A DNA stretch of 64,000 nucleotides, taken from PALSA-612 sp046729255 (lineage in GTDB: Bacteria; Actinomycetota; Thermoleophilia; Gaiellales; Gaiellaceae). Below are positions 1 through 7,443 of the stretch, piece after piece (positions within the stretch are counted from its first letter, which is position 1; each line of letters begins with the position of its first letter). Under the pieces are notes generated by a model. The model saw only the letters and a list, made by a program, of their open reading frames with translations, was not told where the DNA came from and ran no database searches. The stretch is taken from the NCBI GenBank assembly GCA_046729255.1, contig JBKPGF010000062.1, positions 1 to 64,000 on the forward strand. The letters run 5' to 3'. The translations under genes were made by a program, and so were the position numbers.

Positions 1-528
1 CAGGAAGGCGGGCTCGACTGCATCATCGCCCGGCTCTTCAACACCGTCGGCCCCCGGCAGTCAGGGCAATACGGCATGGTCGTTCCTCGCTTCGTCGAGC
101 GGGCGCTGTCCGGCGAGCCGCTCGAGGTCTTCGGCGACGGCAAGCAGACGCGCTGCTTCTGCCATGTCTCCGACACGATCCGCGCACTGAGCGGACTGAT
201 GGCGCACGACGCCGCCGGAGAGATCTACAACGTCGGCTCGAGCGAGCAGATCGCGATCCTCGACCTCGCACAGAAGGTGGTCGCAGCGACCGGATCGGCG
301 TCGTCGACCGTCTTCGTCCCCTTCGAGGACGCGTACGGCCACGGCATCGAGGACATGCTCCACCGAATCCCGTCCACGGAGAAGATCCGAGCCGCCATCG
401 GCTGGCGGCCGACGCTCGACCTCGACCGCATCCTCGCCGACGTCATCGAGGGCTTCCGGGATCGGCGACAAACACCGCAGGGTGACCATCTACCAGGCGC
501 GGAGAGGGCCCAGCCCTCGTCACGGTGA
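1..528 (+). CDS. NAD-dependent sugar-nucleotide epimerase/dehydratase, C-terminal part
   Basis: The gene enters from the left edge already open, so only the last 175 residues are visible. The segment RLFNTVGPRQSGQYGMVVPR followed by FGDGKQTRCFCHVSD and a later YNVGS is the substrate-binding half of short-chain NDP-sugar epimerases of the UDP-glucuronate decarboxylase / UDP-glucose 4-epimerase group. The family converts nucleotide sugars for the cell envelope with bound NAD. The Rossmann GxxGxxG and the YxxxK pair lie outside the window, so the exact reaction cannot be named. The tail after about residue 155 is unconserved and polar. It ends 52 bases before the convergent lysS stop. Confidence 0.85.
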   Translation, partial: QEGGLDCIIARLFNTVGPRQSGQYGMVVPRFVERALSGEPLEVFGDGKQTRCFCHVSDTIRALSGLMAHDAAGEIYNVGSSEQIAILDLAQKVVAATGSASSTVFVPFEDAYGHGIEDMLHRIPSTEKIRAAIGWRPTLDLDRILADVIEGFRDRRQTPQGDHLPGAERAQPSSR

Positions 529-580
529 AGCAGCAGGCGCCGGTATCGCCTGGCTCGGTGGCCAGCGTTCGACGCCGCGG

Positions 581-1942
581 CTAGCGCTGGCGGAGGGCCG
601 GGAAGAGGATCACGTCGCGGATCGTCTCGCGGCCCGTGAGCACCATCGCCAGCCGGTCGATCCCAAGGCCGAGCCCTCCCGTCGGCGGCATGCCGTACGA
701 CAGCGCCTCGACGTAGTCCGGGTCCCCCCGCTCACCTTCCACGTGCTGCGGCTGCTGCTCGAAACGGGCCGCTTGCTCGTCGGCGTCGTTGATCTCAGTG
801 TACGCGTTGCCGAGCTCCATGCCCGCGACGAAGTACTCGAAGCGCTCTGTGAGGGACGGGTCGTCGTCCATCGGCCTTGCGAACGGCGACAGCTCGACTG
901 GATGGCCGTGCACGATCGTGGGCTCGATGATGCTGGGCTCGACGAAGTGCCCGAACGCGTGATCGACGAGCTGCGCCCAGTCCTTGTCGGCCTCCGTGGG
1001 AACGCCCCGCTCCGTGAGCCAGGCTCGCAGCTCGTCGGCGTCGCGCGTCCAGAGCTCGTGCTCCTCGAGCGCGTCGACGAAGGAGACGCGGCGCCACGGC
1101 GCCTTCAGGTCGATCTCGTGCCCCTTGAACGCGACCGCTGTGGTCCCGAGCACCTCGGTGGCGACGCGCTCGAGCATCGTCTCGATACGCGCCATCGTGT
1201 CCGTGTAGTTCGCGTACGCCTCGTACCACTCGAGCATCGTGAACTCGGGCTGGTGCTTGTAAGAGACACCTTCGTTGCGGAAGTCCTTGCCGATCTCGTA
1301 GACACGCTCGAGGCCGCCGACGATCAGGCGCTTGAGGTAGAGCTCGGTCGCGATTCGCAGGTAGTAGTCGGCGTCGAGCTCGTTGTAGTGCGTTACGAAC
1401 GGATGCGCGAACGCCCCGCCGTAGCGAGGCTGGAGCACCGGCGTCTCCACCTCCACGAACCCCTCCTCGTCGAGGTAGCGGCGGATGGCGGTGATGATGC
1501 GCGCTCTCGTCAGGAACGCATCCCGTGTCTCGTCGCTCATGAGCAGGTCGACGTAGCGCTGCCGGTACCTGAGCTCGGTGTCCTTCAGGCCGTGGAAGGT
1601 GTCCGGCAGAGGCCGGCTGATCTTCGCGAGCAGGATCAGCTCCTCGACGTCGAGCGAGGGCTCCCCCCGCCTCGTCTTCATGGGCGTGCCGGAGGCGCCG
1701 ACGACGTCGCCGAGGTCAAGGTCGACCTCACCGACGCCGTCCGCGCGGCAGAAGAGCTGGATCCGCCCCGAGCGGTCGACGAGGTCGAGGAACACGAGCT
1801 TGCCCATGTCGCGACGGGCGAGGACGCGGCCCGCGACGCGCATCGTCTGCTCGCTCGACTGGCCCGCCTCGAGCGGCCCGGCGGCGGCTAGCGCGGCCGC
1901 AACGTCGTCCCGGTCCGGAAAGCGCTTCGGCAGGCCGCCCAT
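581..1942 (-). CDS. lysS: Lysine--tRNA ligase, class II
   Basis: The 453-residue product has the class II lysyl-tRNA synthetase layout: an OB-fold anticodon-binding domain in the first 140 residues (RVAGRVLARRDMGKLVFLDL), then the catalytic core with motif 2 (DFRNEGVSYKHQPEFTMLEW) and motif 3 near the C-terminus (GLGLGIDRLAMVLTG). It charges tRNA-Lys in the cytoplasm. It is about 40 residues shorter at the N-terminus than E. coli LysS because the usual basic leading helix is missing; the ATG at 1942 is the only good start. A TAGACT hexamer seven bases upstream (1950-1955, minus strand) suggests a leaderless transcript. Confidence 0.96.
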   Translation of the reverse strand: MGGLPKRFPDRDDVAAALAAAGPLEAGQSSEQTMRVAGRVLARRDMGKLVFLDLVDRSGRIQLFCRADGVGEVDLDLGDVVGASGTPMKTRRGEPSLDVEELILLAKISRPLPDTFHGLKDTELRYRQRYVDLLMSDETRDAFLTRARIITAIRRYLDEEGFVEVETPVLQPRYGGAFAHPFVTHYNELDADYYLRIATELYLKRLIVGGLERVYEIGKDFRNEGVSYKHQPEFTMLEWYEAYANYTDTMARIETMLERVATEVLGTTAVAFKGHEIDLKAPWRRVSFVDALEEHELWTRDADELRAWLTERGVPTEADKDWAQLVDHAFGHFVEPSIIEPTIVHGHPVELSPFARPMDDDPSLTERFEYFVAGMELGNAYTEINDADEQAARFEQQPQHVEGERGDPDYVEALSYGMPPTGGLGLGIDRLAMVLTGRETIRDVILFPALRQR

Positions 1943-1981
1943 GGCGGCGAGTCTAGTGCGACGCGCGCCCAGGCCTAGCCG

Positions 1982-2449
1982 CTAGGTAATAGCCACGATC
2001 TTGTACTTCAGCGAGCCGCGGGGAGCCGACACCTCGACGACCTCGCCCTTCTTGCGCCCGATGATCGCCTTGCCGACCGGCGACTCGTTGGAGAGCTTGT
2101 TCTCGGACGGGTTCGCCTCGGCCGAGCCGACGATCGTGTACTCGAACGTCTTGTTGGCCGCCATGTCCTTGAGGCGGACGACCGAGCCGACCGAAACGAC
2201 GCCCTTCGTGATGTCCCTCTTCTCGAGCACGCGGGCGGCGCGGAGCCGCTCCTCGAGCGTCGCGATGCGGTGCTCGAGCATGGCCTGCTCGTTCTTCGCG
2301 TCGTCGTACTCGGCGTTCTCGGCGATGTCGCCGAACTCGCGCGCGTGACGGATCCGGTCAGCTACCTCTCGCCGCTTCTCGGTCGAGAGGTACTCGATCT
2401 CGTCCTTGAGCTTCGTGTATCCCTCTTTTGTGAGGATGACTTCGTTCAC
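1982..2449 (-). CDS. greA: Transcription elongation factor GreA
   Basis: The 155-residue protein has the N-terminal coiled-coil of GreA (ILTKEGYTKLKDEIEYL, REFGDIAENAEYDDAKNEQ) and the C-terminal globular domain (ISVGSVVRLKD-like strand, NESPVGKAIIGRKKGEVV). The acidic tip residues D and E of GDIAENAEYDDAK are present; in the family they coordinate Mg2+ in the RNA polymerase secondary channel and stimulate cleavage of backtracked RNA. I chose the GTG at 2449 because TTGGAG lies seven bases upstream and the reading then matches the usual 155-160 residue length; the frame stays open far upstream but that part is not GreA-like. It has its own promoter upstream. Confidence 0.96.
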   Translation of the reverse strand: MNEVILTKEGYTKLKDEIEYLSTEKRREVADRIRHAREFGDIAENAEYDDAKNEQAMLEHRIATLEERLRAARVLEKRDITKGVVSVGSVVRLKDMAANKTFEYTIVGSAEANPSENKLSNESPVGKAIIGRKKGEVVEVSAPRGSLKYKIVAIT

Positions 2450-2519
2450 GTCCACGCTCCAAGTAGAAAAGACGTCCCAGGGAGAAAAAAGTCGCGGCCT
2501 CGACGCGCCGCGAGGGCGC

Positions 2520-2549
2520 ATTCTAGCCGCCGCCGGCAGGGTCGCGCAA
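2520..2549 (-). promoter_or_regulatory. Predicted greA promoter
   Basis: On the minus strand TTGCGC (2544-2549) and TAGAAT (2520-2525) are separated by 18 bases. Transcription would start about 63 bases before the greA GTG. A run of six T follows inside the leader. Motif match only. Confidence 0.45.
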
Positions 2550-2563
2550 TCCCTCTCCCAACA

Positions 2564-2569
2564 TAGAAT
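2564..2569 (+). promoter_or_regulatory. Predicted -10 box of dusB, leaderless type
   Basis: TAGAAT sits nine bases before the GTG start of dusB. No ribosome-binding site is present in between, so the transcript probably begins at or next to the start codon. No clear -35 hexamer is seen. Confidence 0.4.
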
Positions 2570-2578
2570 CCACGCTCT

Positions 2579-3637
2579 GTGCAGGTAAATCTCCGGGACT
2601 CGTGGCAGATCGGCCCCGTGGACGTCCCGTCGCGGCTCGTGTTGGCGCCGATGGCCGGCGTGAGCGTCCAGGCGTTTCGCAGGCAGGGTCGACGCTACGG
2701 CGCGGGCCTCGTCTGCTCGGAGATGGTCAGCTGCGCCGGCATCCACTACCGCAACGAGCGTACGCTCGGCTACCTGCGGATCGCGCCGGACGAGCGACCG
2801 CTGGCAGTGCAGATCTTCGGCTCGGAGCCCGAGCTCATGGCCGAGGCGGCGGAGATGGTCGAAGCCGCAGGCGCCGACGTCCTCGACATCAACTTCGGCT
2901 GCCCCGTCCGCAAGGTGACGAAGACCGGTGCCGGGGCGACGCTGCTCGAGCAGCCGGAGCGCGCCTGCCGGATCGTCGGCGCCGTGGCCGAGGCGGTCTC
3001 GGTCCCGGTGAGCGTGAAGATGCGCCGCGGGCTCGAGGACGGCTCGCGCACCTGCCTGGAGCTGGGGCCGCGTCTTGTCGAGGCCGGCGCGAGCAGCCTC
3101 ACGCTGCACCCCCGCTCGGCCCGTCAGATGTACACCGGTCAAGCCAACCACCGGCTGACCGCCGAGCTCGTCGGGCTCGTGGACGTCCCCGTCGTCGCTT
3201 CCGGCGACGTCGGGTCGCACGCCCGCGCGATCGAGATCCTCGAGCTGACAGGCGCCGAGGCGGTGATGGTCGGCCGCGCTGCCCAGGGCAACCCGTGGAC
3301 GCTCCGCGAGATCGTCGACGGCGTGGACGAGCAGCCGTCCCGGGCAGAGGTTGCCGCGGAGCTCGTCGTCTTCATCCGCGAGACGGCGCGCGAGCTCGGC
3401 GACCGGCGCGCCTCGGGGTTCCTCAAGAAGTTCTACGGCTGGTACCTGCGACGCGGAGGCTATCCGCGGCCGTTCGTGCAGGAGCTCGTGCGTCTCGGGT
3501 CCACAGACGAGGTCGTAGAGCGCCTGCTGATCGCCGAGCCCGGCGCCGCCGAGGCCGTTGGACGCCTCGAGGTCGACATGCCGGACACGGACGGCACGCT
3601 CGTGCCTCTGCCGATCTCGGTGTACGGCGGCGGCTAG
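2579..3637 (+). CDS. dusB: tRNA-dihydrouridine synthase, DusB type
   Basis: The 352-residue product has the FMN TIM barrel of Dus enzymes: APMAGVS near the start, the DINFGCPVRKVTK loop with the catalytic cysteine, then SVKMRRG, LHPRSARQMYTGQA and VVASGDVGS for FMN and RNA binding, and a C-terminal helical domain. It reduces specific uridines in the tRNA D-loop with NADPH. I call DusB because the bacterial single-copy type carries NFGCP and the GRAAQGNPW phosphate-binding segment. The GTG at 2579 has a TAGAAT nine bases upstream and no ribosome-binding site. It is divergent from greA. Confidence 0.93.
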   Translation: MQVNLRDSWQIGPVDVPSRLVLAPMAGVSVQAFRRQGRRYGAGLVCSEMVSCAGIHYRNERTLGYLRIAPDERPLAVQIFGSEPELMAEAAEMVEAAGADVLDINFGCPVRKVTKTGAGATLLEQPERACRIVGAVAEAVSVPVSVKMRRGLEDGSRTCLELGPRLVEAGASSLTLHPRSARQMYTGQANHRLTAELVGLVDVPVVASGDVGSHARAIEILELTGAEAVMVGRAAQGNPWTLREIVDGVDEQPSRAEVAAELVVFIRETARELGDRRASGFLKKFYGWYLRRGGYPRPFVQELVRLGSTDEVVERLLIAEPGAAEAVGRLEVDMPDTDGTLVPLPISVYGGG

Positions 3638-3686
3638 CCGAACGCGTCTCGGTTCCGGATCGACGGCGGCGGGTAGCCGTACATTC

Positions 3687-5087
3687 GTGTGGAGGGCGAT
3701 CGCCATCGTCGTGCTCGTCATCGCGGGGGTCGGCGCCGCACTTGCGGTGACGCTGCCCGCGGACGAGGCAGAAGCCGTGCGCCTTCCGGAGGCTGCGATG
3801 CCCGGGCGCCTGCTGGTCGGCTTTCAGGACGACCCCTCGCTGCGCTGGGGTGACGACCGGGCAAGGATGCTCAACCGCGCCCAGCGCGCGGGGGCGACCG
3901 TGATCCGGACAACCGTCGACTGGGCCGACGCAGCGCCGCGACGGCCGAGCTCGCCCACGTCGCCGTTCGACGCCGCGTACCGGCTGGCGGACGTCGACGA
4001 TCTGGCACGACAGGCGCAACTGCGCGGAATCGAGCTCCTGATCACGATCTGGGGAACGCCCGCCTGGGCGAACGGCGGGCAACTGCGAAATTCCGCGCCG
4101 CAGCGCGCCGGCGACCTCGCGGACTTCGCGCAGGCACTCGCCGACCGCTACTCGGGGAAGCACCCCGGTTATCCCGCCGTACGGCTCTTCTCCGCGTGGA
4201 ACGAGCCCAATCTCGAGCTGTTTCTCGCACCGCAGTTCGACGCCCAGGGTAGTTCGGTAGCGCCTGCCGCGTATGCGCGCATCGCGCAGGCGATCTACGA
4301 CGGCGTCAAGCGCGGCAATGCCGACGCGCTCGTCGCCGTCGGGGAGACATCGGCACGCGGTCGCGACGTGCCGGCTGCCGGGCCCGCCCCAGAGAGCCAC
4401 TCGCCGGGCACGTTCGCTCGCCTGCTCGCCGAAGCGGACCCCGATCTCTCGTTCGACGCATGGGCACAGCATCCGTATCCGACGAGGCCGAACAATCCGC
4501 CCGCCGAGCCCGTGCGCTGGCCGGGCGTCGGCCTCACGAGCCTCGAGCGGTTCGGCCAGGCGCTCGAGGACTGGTTCGGGCGGGACGAGATCCCGCTGTG
4601 GCTCACCGAGTACGGGCACGAGACGCAGCCCGAGGAGGAGTTCGGAGTCCCGGAGCTCGACCAGGCCCGCTTCGCGCGCGAGGCGCTGGGCGCGGCCGCC
4701 GGCAATCCCCGCGTGCGCATGCTCGTGTGGTTCGTGCTGCGCGACTCGCCGGGGAACCCCTGGCAGAGCGGTCTCATCGATCAGAGCGGGGAGCGGAAGC
4801 CGGCCTTCCACACGTTCCGCGGCGCGGCGCGAGTGCTCGACGCCCGCAACCCAACTCTCCCATCGGGATCGGACTCGGCGCTCGTGCCTGCGCTCGAGCT
4901 CGCGCACCGTGTCGCCTCAGGCTCGCCGATTCAGGTGACGCTTTCGGGCCGTCGAGCCGGATCGGTCCCGCTCCGGTCGGACGGCTGGCTCGAGGTGCCG
5001 CTCGGCGATGTGGCCGAGAATCGGATCGAGCTCGAGGCCGTCGACGCGCACGGCAATGCCGTCTCCCGGAGAGTCACGCTTCGCTGA
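3687..5087 (+). CDS. Membrane-anchored clan GH-A glycoside hydrolase
   Basis: The 466-residue protein starts with one hydrophobic segment (about residues 3-22) that acts as a signal anchor or signal peptide. It then has a TIM-barrel of clan GH-A. The general acid is Glu173 in WNEPN and the nucleophile is Glu308 in LTEYGHE, the spacing seen in GH5/GH39-like families. A C-terminal beta domain of about 90 residues follows. It probably acts outside the membrane on a polysaccharide or glycoside; the substrate cannot be read from sequence. The GTG at 3687 is chosen because earlier codons lie in dusB and do not encode a plausible N-terminus. Its end overlaps coaX by 14 bases on opposite strands. Confidence 0.8.
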   Translation: MWRAIAIVVLVIAGVGAALAVTLPADEAEAVRLPEAAMPGRLLVGFQDDPSLRWGDDRARMLNRAQRAGATVIRTTVDWADAAPRRPSSPTSPFDAAYRLADVDDLARQAQLRGIELLITIWGTPAWANGGQLRNSAPQRAGDLADFAQALADRYSGKHPGYPAVRLFSAWNEPNLELFLAPQFDAQGSSVAPAAYARIAQAIYDGVKRGNADALVAVGETSARGRDVPAAGPAPESHSPGTFARLLAEADPDLSFDAWAQHPYPTRPNNPPAEPVRWPGVGLTSLERFGQALEDWFGRDEIPLWLTEYGHETQPEEEFGVPELDQARFAREALGAAAGNPRVRMLVWFVLRDSPGNPWQSGLIDQSGERKPAFHTFRGAARVLDARNPTLPSGSDSALVPALELAHRVASGSPIQVTLSGRRAGSVPLRSDGWLEVPLGDVAENRIELEAVDAHGNAVSRRVTLR

Positions 5088-5835
5088 CGCGATTCAGCTC
5101 CCAGACGAGCCGCAGCCCCTCGAGCGTGAGCAGCGGGTCGATCTTCTCGATCGTCTTCGAATACGGCGCGATGAGCTCGACGAGGCCGCCGGTCGCGACG
5201 ACCTGCGCGTCTACGCCGAGCTCGCGGCGAATCGCGGCCACGATCCCGTCGACCTGACCGGCGAAGCCGTACACCACACCCGCCTGGAGGGCCGTAGCCG
5301 TCGTACGGCCGATCGCCGACGGAGGTTCGACGTAGTCGACCTTCACGAGCCGGGCGGCGCGCTGAAAGAGGGCTTCCATGGAGATCTCGATGCCCGGCGC
5401 GAGCACGCCGCCGACGTACTCGCCCTCCGGCGACACGACGTCGAAGTTCGTCGAGGTCCCGAAGTCGACGACGATGCAGGGCGTTCCGTAGCGCTCCTTC
5501 GCGGCGACGGCGTTCGCGATCCGGTCCGGCCCGACCTCCCGCGGGTCGTCGTAACGCATGGGCACTCCTGTGCGCACGCCTGGGCCCATCACGAGCAAGG
5601 GCGCTTTCGCCCAACGCTCGGCGACCACTTCGTACTCGCGGATGAGGGCGGGCACCGTCGAGGAGAGGCAGATGCCGTCGATCGAGTCGAGATCGATGAA
5701 GCGACCGACAAGCGCCCCGAGCTCGTCGCCCGTGCGCTGAGCCTCGGTCGCCACGCGCCAGTTCTCGACGAGATCACCGTCGTCGAAGAGCCCGAACACC
5801 GTCTGTGTGTTCCCGACGTCTACCGCGAGCAGCAC
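5074..5835 (-). CDS. coaX: Type III pantothenate kinase
   Basis: The 253-residue protein starts with LLAVDVGNTQTVFGLFDDG, the phosphate-binding loop of CoaX, and later shows IVVDFGTSTNFDVVSPEGEY (catalytic Asp and metal site) and GGVLAPGIEISMEALF. It phosphorylates pantothenate with ATP and a monovalent cation in the first step of coenzyme A synthesis. The GTG at 5835 gives the family length of about 255 residues. The frame is open further upstream, but that part is the repeat element at 5906-6026 read as protein and is not CoaX-like. The gene lies downstream of that element in the same orientation. Confidence 0.94.
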   Translation of the reverse strand: MLLAVDVGNTQTVFGLFDDGDLVENWRVATEAQRTGDELGALVGRFIDLDSIDGICLSSTVPALIREYEVVAERWAKAPLLVMGPGVRTGVPMRYDDPREVGPDRIANAVAAKERYGTPCIVVDFGTSTNFDVVSPEGEYVGGVLAPGIEISMEALFQRAARLVKVDYVEPPSAIGRTTATALQAGVVYGFAGQVDGIVAAIRRELGVDAQVVATGGLVELIAPYSKTIEKIDPLLTLEGLRLVWELNRVSEA

Positions 5836-5905
5836 GGCGGCGAGCCTACCGTGCCCGGGAGCGTCTGGCGAAACAGTGTCTATGCCGCTGGAACCGCGCT
5901 GGATC

Positions 5906-6026
5906 GCCGTCCTGCGGCGTCCTCGGTCGCCCACGTACTTCGTTCAGTACGCGGCTCCCTGCGTCCTTGCAGTACGACGACCATCGCGCCCCGGCGACGA
6001 GCACCGTTCACGCCAAAACCCTCCTA
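5906..6026 (-). repeat. Interspersed structured element, copy A
   Basis: Read on the minus strand this is one of three related elements in the window (others at 28269 and 36511). The core is GCAAGGACGCAGGGAGC, a hairpin (CCGCGTACT / AGTACGTGG, loop GAACGA), then GCGACCGAGGACGCCGCA. An outer stem can form between CTGC before the core and GCAG after it, extended by GTCGTC/GACGGC. The 5' part, shared with copy B, reads TAGGAGG...TGGCGTGAACGG and so also contains a ribosome-binding-site-like block and a GTG. It lies between coaX and a small upstream gene and fills most of a 236-base gap. Confidence 0.75.
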
Positions 6027-6033
6027 GAGAGAT

Positions 6034-6061
6034 CGGCGGCCGCCGCTAGCGACGGCCGCCG
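6034..6061. terminator. Hairpin downstream of the 41-residue gene
   Basis: CGGCGGCCG (6034-6042) and CGGCCGCCG (6053-6061) form a perfect nine-pair stem with a ten-base loop. It lies just after the stop of the minus-strand small gene. There is no T run, so it would be a non-canonical terminator at best. Confidence 0.35.
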
Positions 6062-6071
6062 CGTTTCATCG

Positions 6072-6197
6072 TCAGCCGCTACGGCGGTTGACGGCAGCCT
6101 TGAGCTGACCCTTGCTCATCTTGGAGCGGCCCTTGATGCCCAGGCGCTTTGCTTCTCGGTACCACTGTTCCTTTGTCTTGTCACGTGTCGTGACCAT
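6072..6197 (-). CDS. Small Rho-N/SAP-like basic protein
   Basis: The 41-residue product, MVTTRDKTKEQWYREAKRLG followed by IKGRSKMSKGQLKAAVNR, has the helix-extended-helix pattern of the Rho termination factor N-terminal/SAP-like fold (short helix, GR-S-MSK turn, second helix LKAAV). Such mini-proteins are common in actinobacteria near nucleic-acid functions; the family is thought to bind DNA or RNA. GAGGAGG seven bases before the ATG at 6197 fixes the start; an upstream extension in the same frame has no such site. Function is not known. Confidence 0.75.
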   Translation of the reverse strand: MVTTRDKTKEQWYREAKRLGIKGRSKMSKGQLKAAVNRRSG

Positions 6198-6285
6198 GTC
6201 CACCTCCTCGAGGTCGGTCACGTGCTTACTCCACAGGACTAACCACTCGGACAGCGGGGAAACCACCGCTATGTAAAGAGGCGGT

Positions 6286-6651
6286 TTACGAATCGTCGTC
6301 GCGGGGCAGAGCCTCGCCGATGCGCTCCGCGAGCGCCTCGGCGGTGAGCGTCGGCTCTTCGCCCTCGCGGCGCAGCTCCTCCACCGTGAGATCGGTCGAG
6401 GTGTAGACCTCGGCGCGCGGGATCATCCGGGTCGGGCGGTTCTTGTCCCAGACCCACACGTCCTCCATCTTCACGTGGAAGAACGGGTACGAGGGCTGCG
6501 GCGCGTAGTTGATGTCGAGCGTGTTGCATAGGTACGTCGCGTCCTGGGTGAGCACGCAATACCGGAAGAGGCCGAACACCGCCGAGTACTCCCTCTTGAG
6601 GCGTAGCTCGAGCTGGGCTTCGTAGTCGTCGAGCTCGTCGAGGTGGCTCAT
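6286..6651 (-). CDS. DUF2469 family protein
   Basis: The 121-residue protein matches the actinobacterial DUF2469 pattern: an N-terminal DDYEAQLELRLKREY, then VFGLFRYCV, and the signature VKMEDVWVWDKNRPTRMIPR followed by VYTSTDLTVEEL. The family is nearly universal in Actinobacteria and usually sits near RNase HII and signal peptidase genes; its biochemical role is not established. Here it lies directly downstream of the folate genes. The last 30 residues are acidic and look disordered. Confidence 0.85.
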   Translation of the reverse strand: MSHLDELDDYEAQLELRLKREYSAVFGLFRYCVLTQDATYLCNTLDINYAPQPSYPFFHVKMEDVWVWDKNRPTRMIPRAEVYTSTDLTVEELRREGEEPTLTAEALAERIGEALPRDDDS

Positions 6652-6658
6652 ATGCGGC

Positions 6659-7102
6659 TCAGTCTAGCGCCGCGAGGATGTCCGAGACCCGCCCCCGGCC
6701 GGGGACGACGAGGTCGGCCTCGAGCTCCACGAGCGGCTCGAGGACGAACCGGCGCTCGTGAAGATGCGGGTGGGGAACGGTGAGGCCCGGCTCGTCGACC
6801 GTCTCTTCTCCGTAGAGCAGGAGGTCGAGGTCGATCGTGCGTGGGCCGTACCTCGGGCCTGCGCCTCGCTCGCGGCCGAGGCGACGCTCGACCTCGAGCA
6901 GCTCGTCGAGCAGCTCGCGTGGGCCAAGCTCGGTCTCGACCTCTGCTACGGCATTGAGAAAAAGCGGCTGCTCCTCCAAGCCCCACGGCTCGGTCTCGCG
7001 AATCGTGGACAGCCGTATGGCCGCGATCGCGTCTGCGGCATTCCGGATCGTCTGCTCGCGGTGGCCCAGGTTCGAGCCGAGGCCGACGTACGCCCTGGTC
7101 AC
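6659..7102 (-). CDS. folK: 6-hydroxymethyl-7,8-dihydropterin pyrophosphokinase
   Basis: The 147-residue protein begins VTRAYVGLGSNLGHRE, the HPPK N-terminal strand and loop, and carries RYGPRTIDLDLLLYGEE, whose two aspartates bind the Mg-ATP pair, followed by LTVPHPHLHERRFVLEPL. It pyrophosphorylates hydroxymethyl-dihydropterin in folate synthesis. The GTG at 7102 overlaps the folB stop as GTGA, which indicates translational coupling. The longer open frame upstream lies inside folB and has no HPPK similarity. Confidence 0.94.
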   Translation of the reverse strand: MTRAYVGLGSNLGHREQTIRNAADAIAAIRLSTIRETEPWGLEEQPLFLNAVAEVETELGPRELLDELLEVERRLGRERGAGPRYGPRTIDLDLLLYGEETVDEPGLTVPHPHLHERRFVLEPLVELEADLVVPGRGRVSDILAALD

Positions 7103-7443
7103 GGACGCTCGACGGTGACGGCCGAGTACTCGGCCGGTGGGTCGAGCACGACGTGGGGCTTGCGGACCCGCACGCGGACGCGCTCGATCGGAAAGCGCTC
7201 CATCAGCACGTCGGCGAGGCCGCTCGCCAGCGTCTCCAGGAGGCGCACGCGCTCCCTCTCTGAGACTTCCCGAACGCACGCCGCGACGTCGCGATAGTCG
7301 ATCGTCTGGTCGATGTCGTCACCCTCCGGCTCCTGTCGGGGCCAAAGTGAGACGTCGAACAGGAAGGTCTGGCCTTCGCGCTCTTCCGCCTCGGTCGCGC
7401 CGTGATAGCCGAAGACCTCGACGCCGTGCAGCTCGATCTTCAC
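7099..7443 (-). CDS. folB: Dihydroneopterin aldolase
   Basis: The 114-residue protein has the FolB core: MKIELHGVEVFGYHGATEAE with the GYHG active-site strand, then TIDYRDVAACV and LLETLASGLADVLMERF, and a closing VRVRKPHVVLD strand. It splits dihydroneopterin to hydroxymethyl-dihydropterin, the substrate of the adjacent FolK. It overlaps folP by four bases (ATGA) and folK by four bases, so folP, folB and folK form one tightly coupled unit. Confidence 0.94.
   Translation of the reverse strand: MKIELHGVEVFGYHGATEAEEREGQTFLFDVSLWPRQEPEGDDIDQTIDYRDVAACVREVSERERVRLLETLASGLADVLMERFPIERVRVRVRKPHVVLDPPAEYSAVTVERP

Noticed and set aside
482..1891. Long plus-strand open frame opposite lysS
   Set aside because: It mirrors the codon pattern of lysS on the other strand, has an arginine/valine-rich composition and no domain; such shadow frames are common at this G+C.
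5836..5934. N-terminal extension of CoaX (MGDRGRRRTAIQ...)
   Set aside because: The extension is the 3' side of repeat copy A; a nearly identical peptide is produced by copy B at 28369, so it reflects the repeat, not CoaX.
5906..6026. Repeat element as a twister, hammerhead or known riboswitch
   Set aside because: I compared the conserved loops with consensus motifs I remember (hammerhead CUGAUGA/GAAA, twister-sister, c-di-AMP and cobalamin boxes) and found no match; a covariance search would be decisive.
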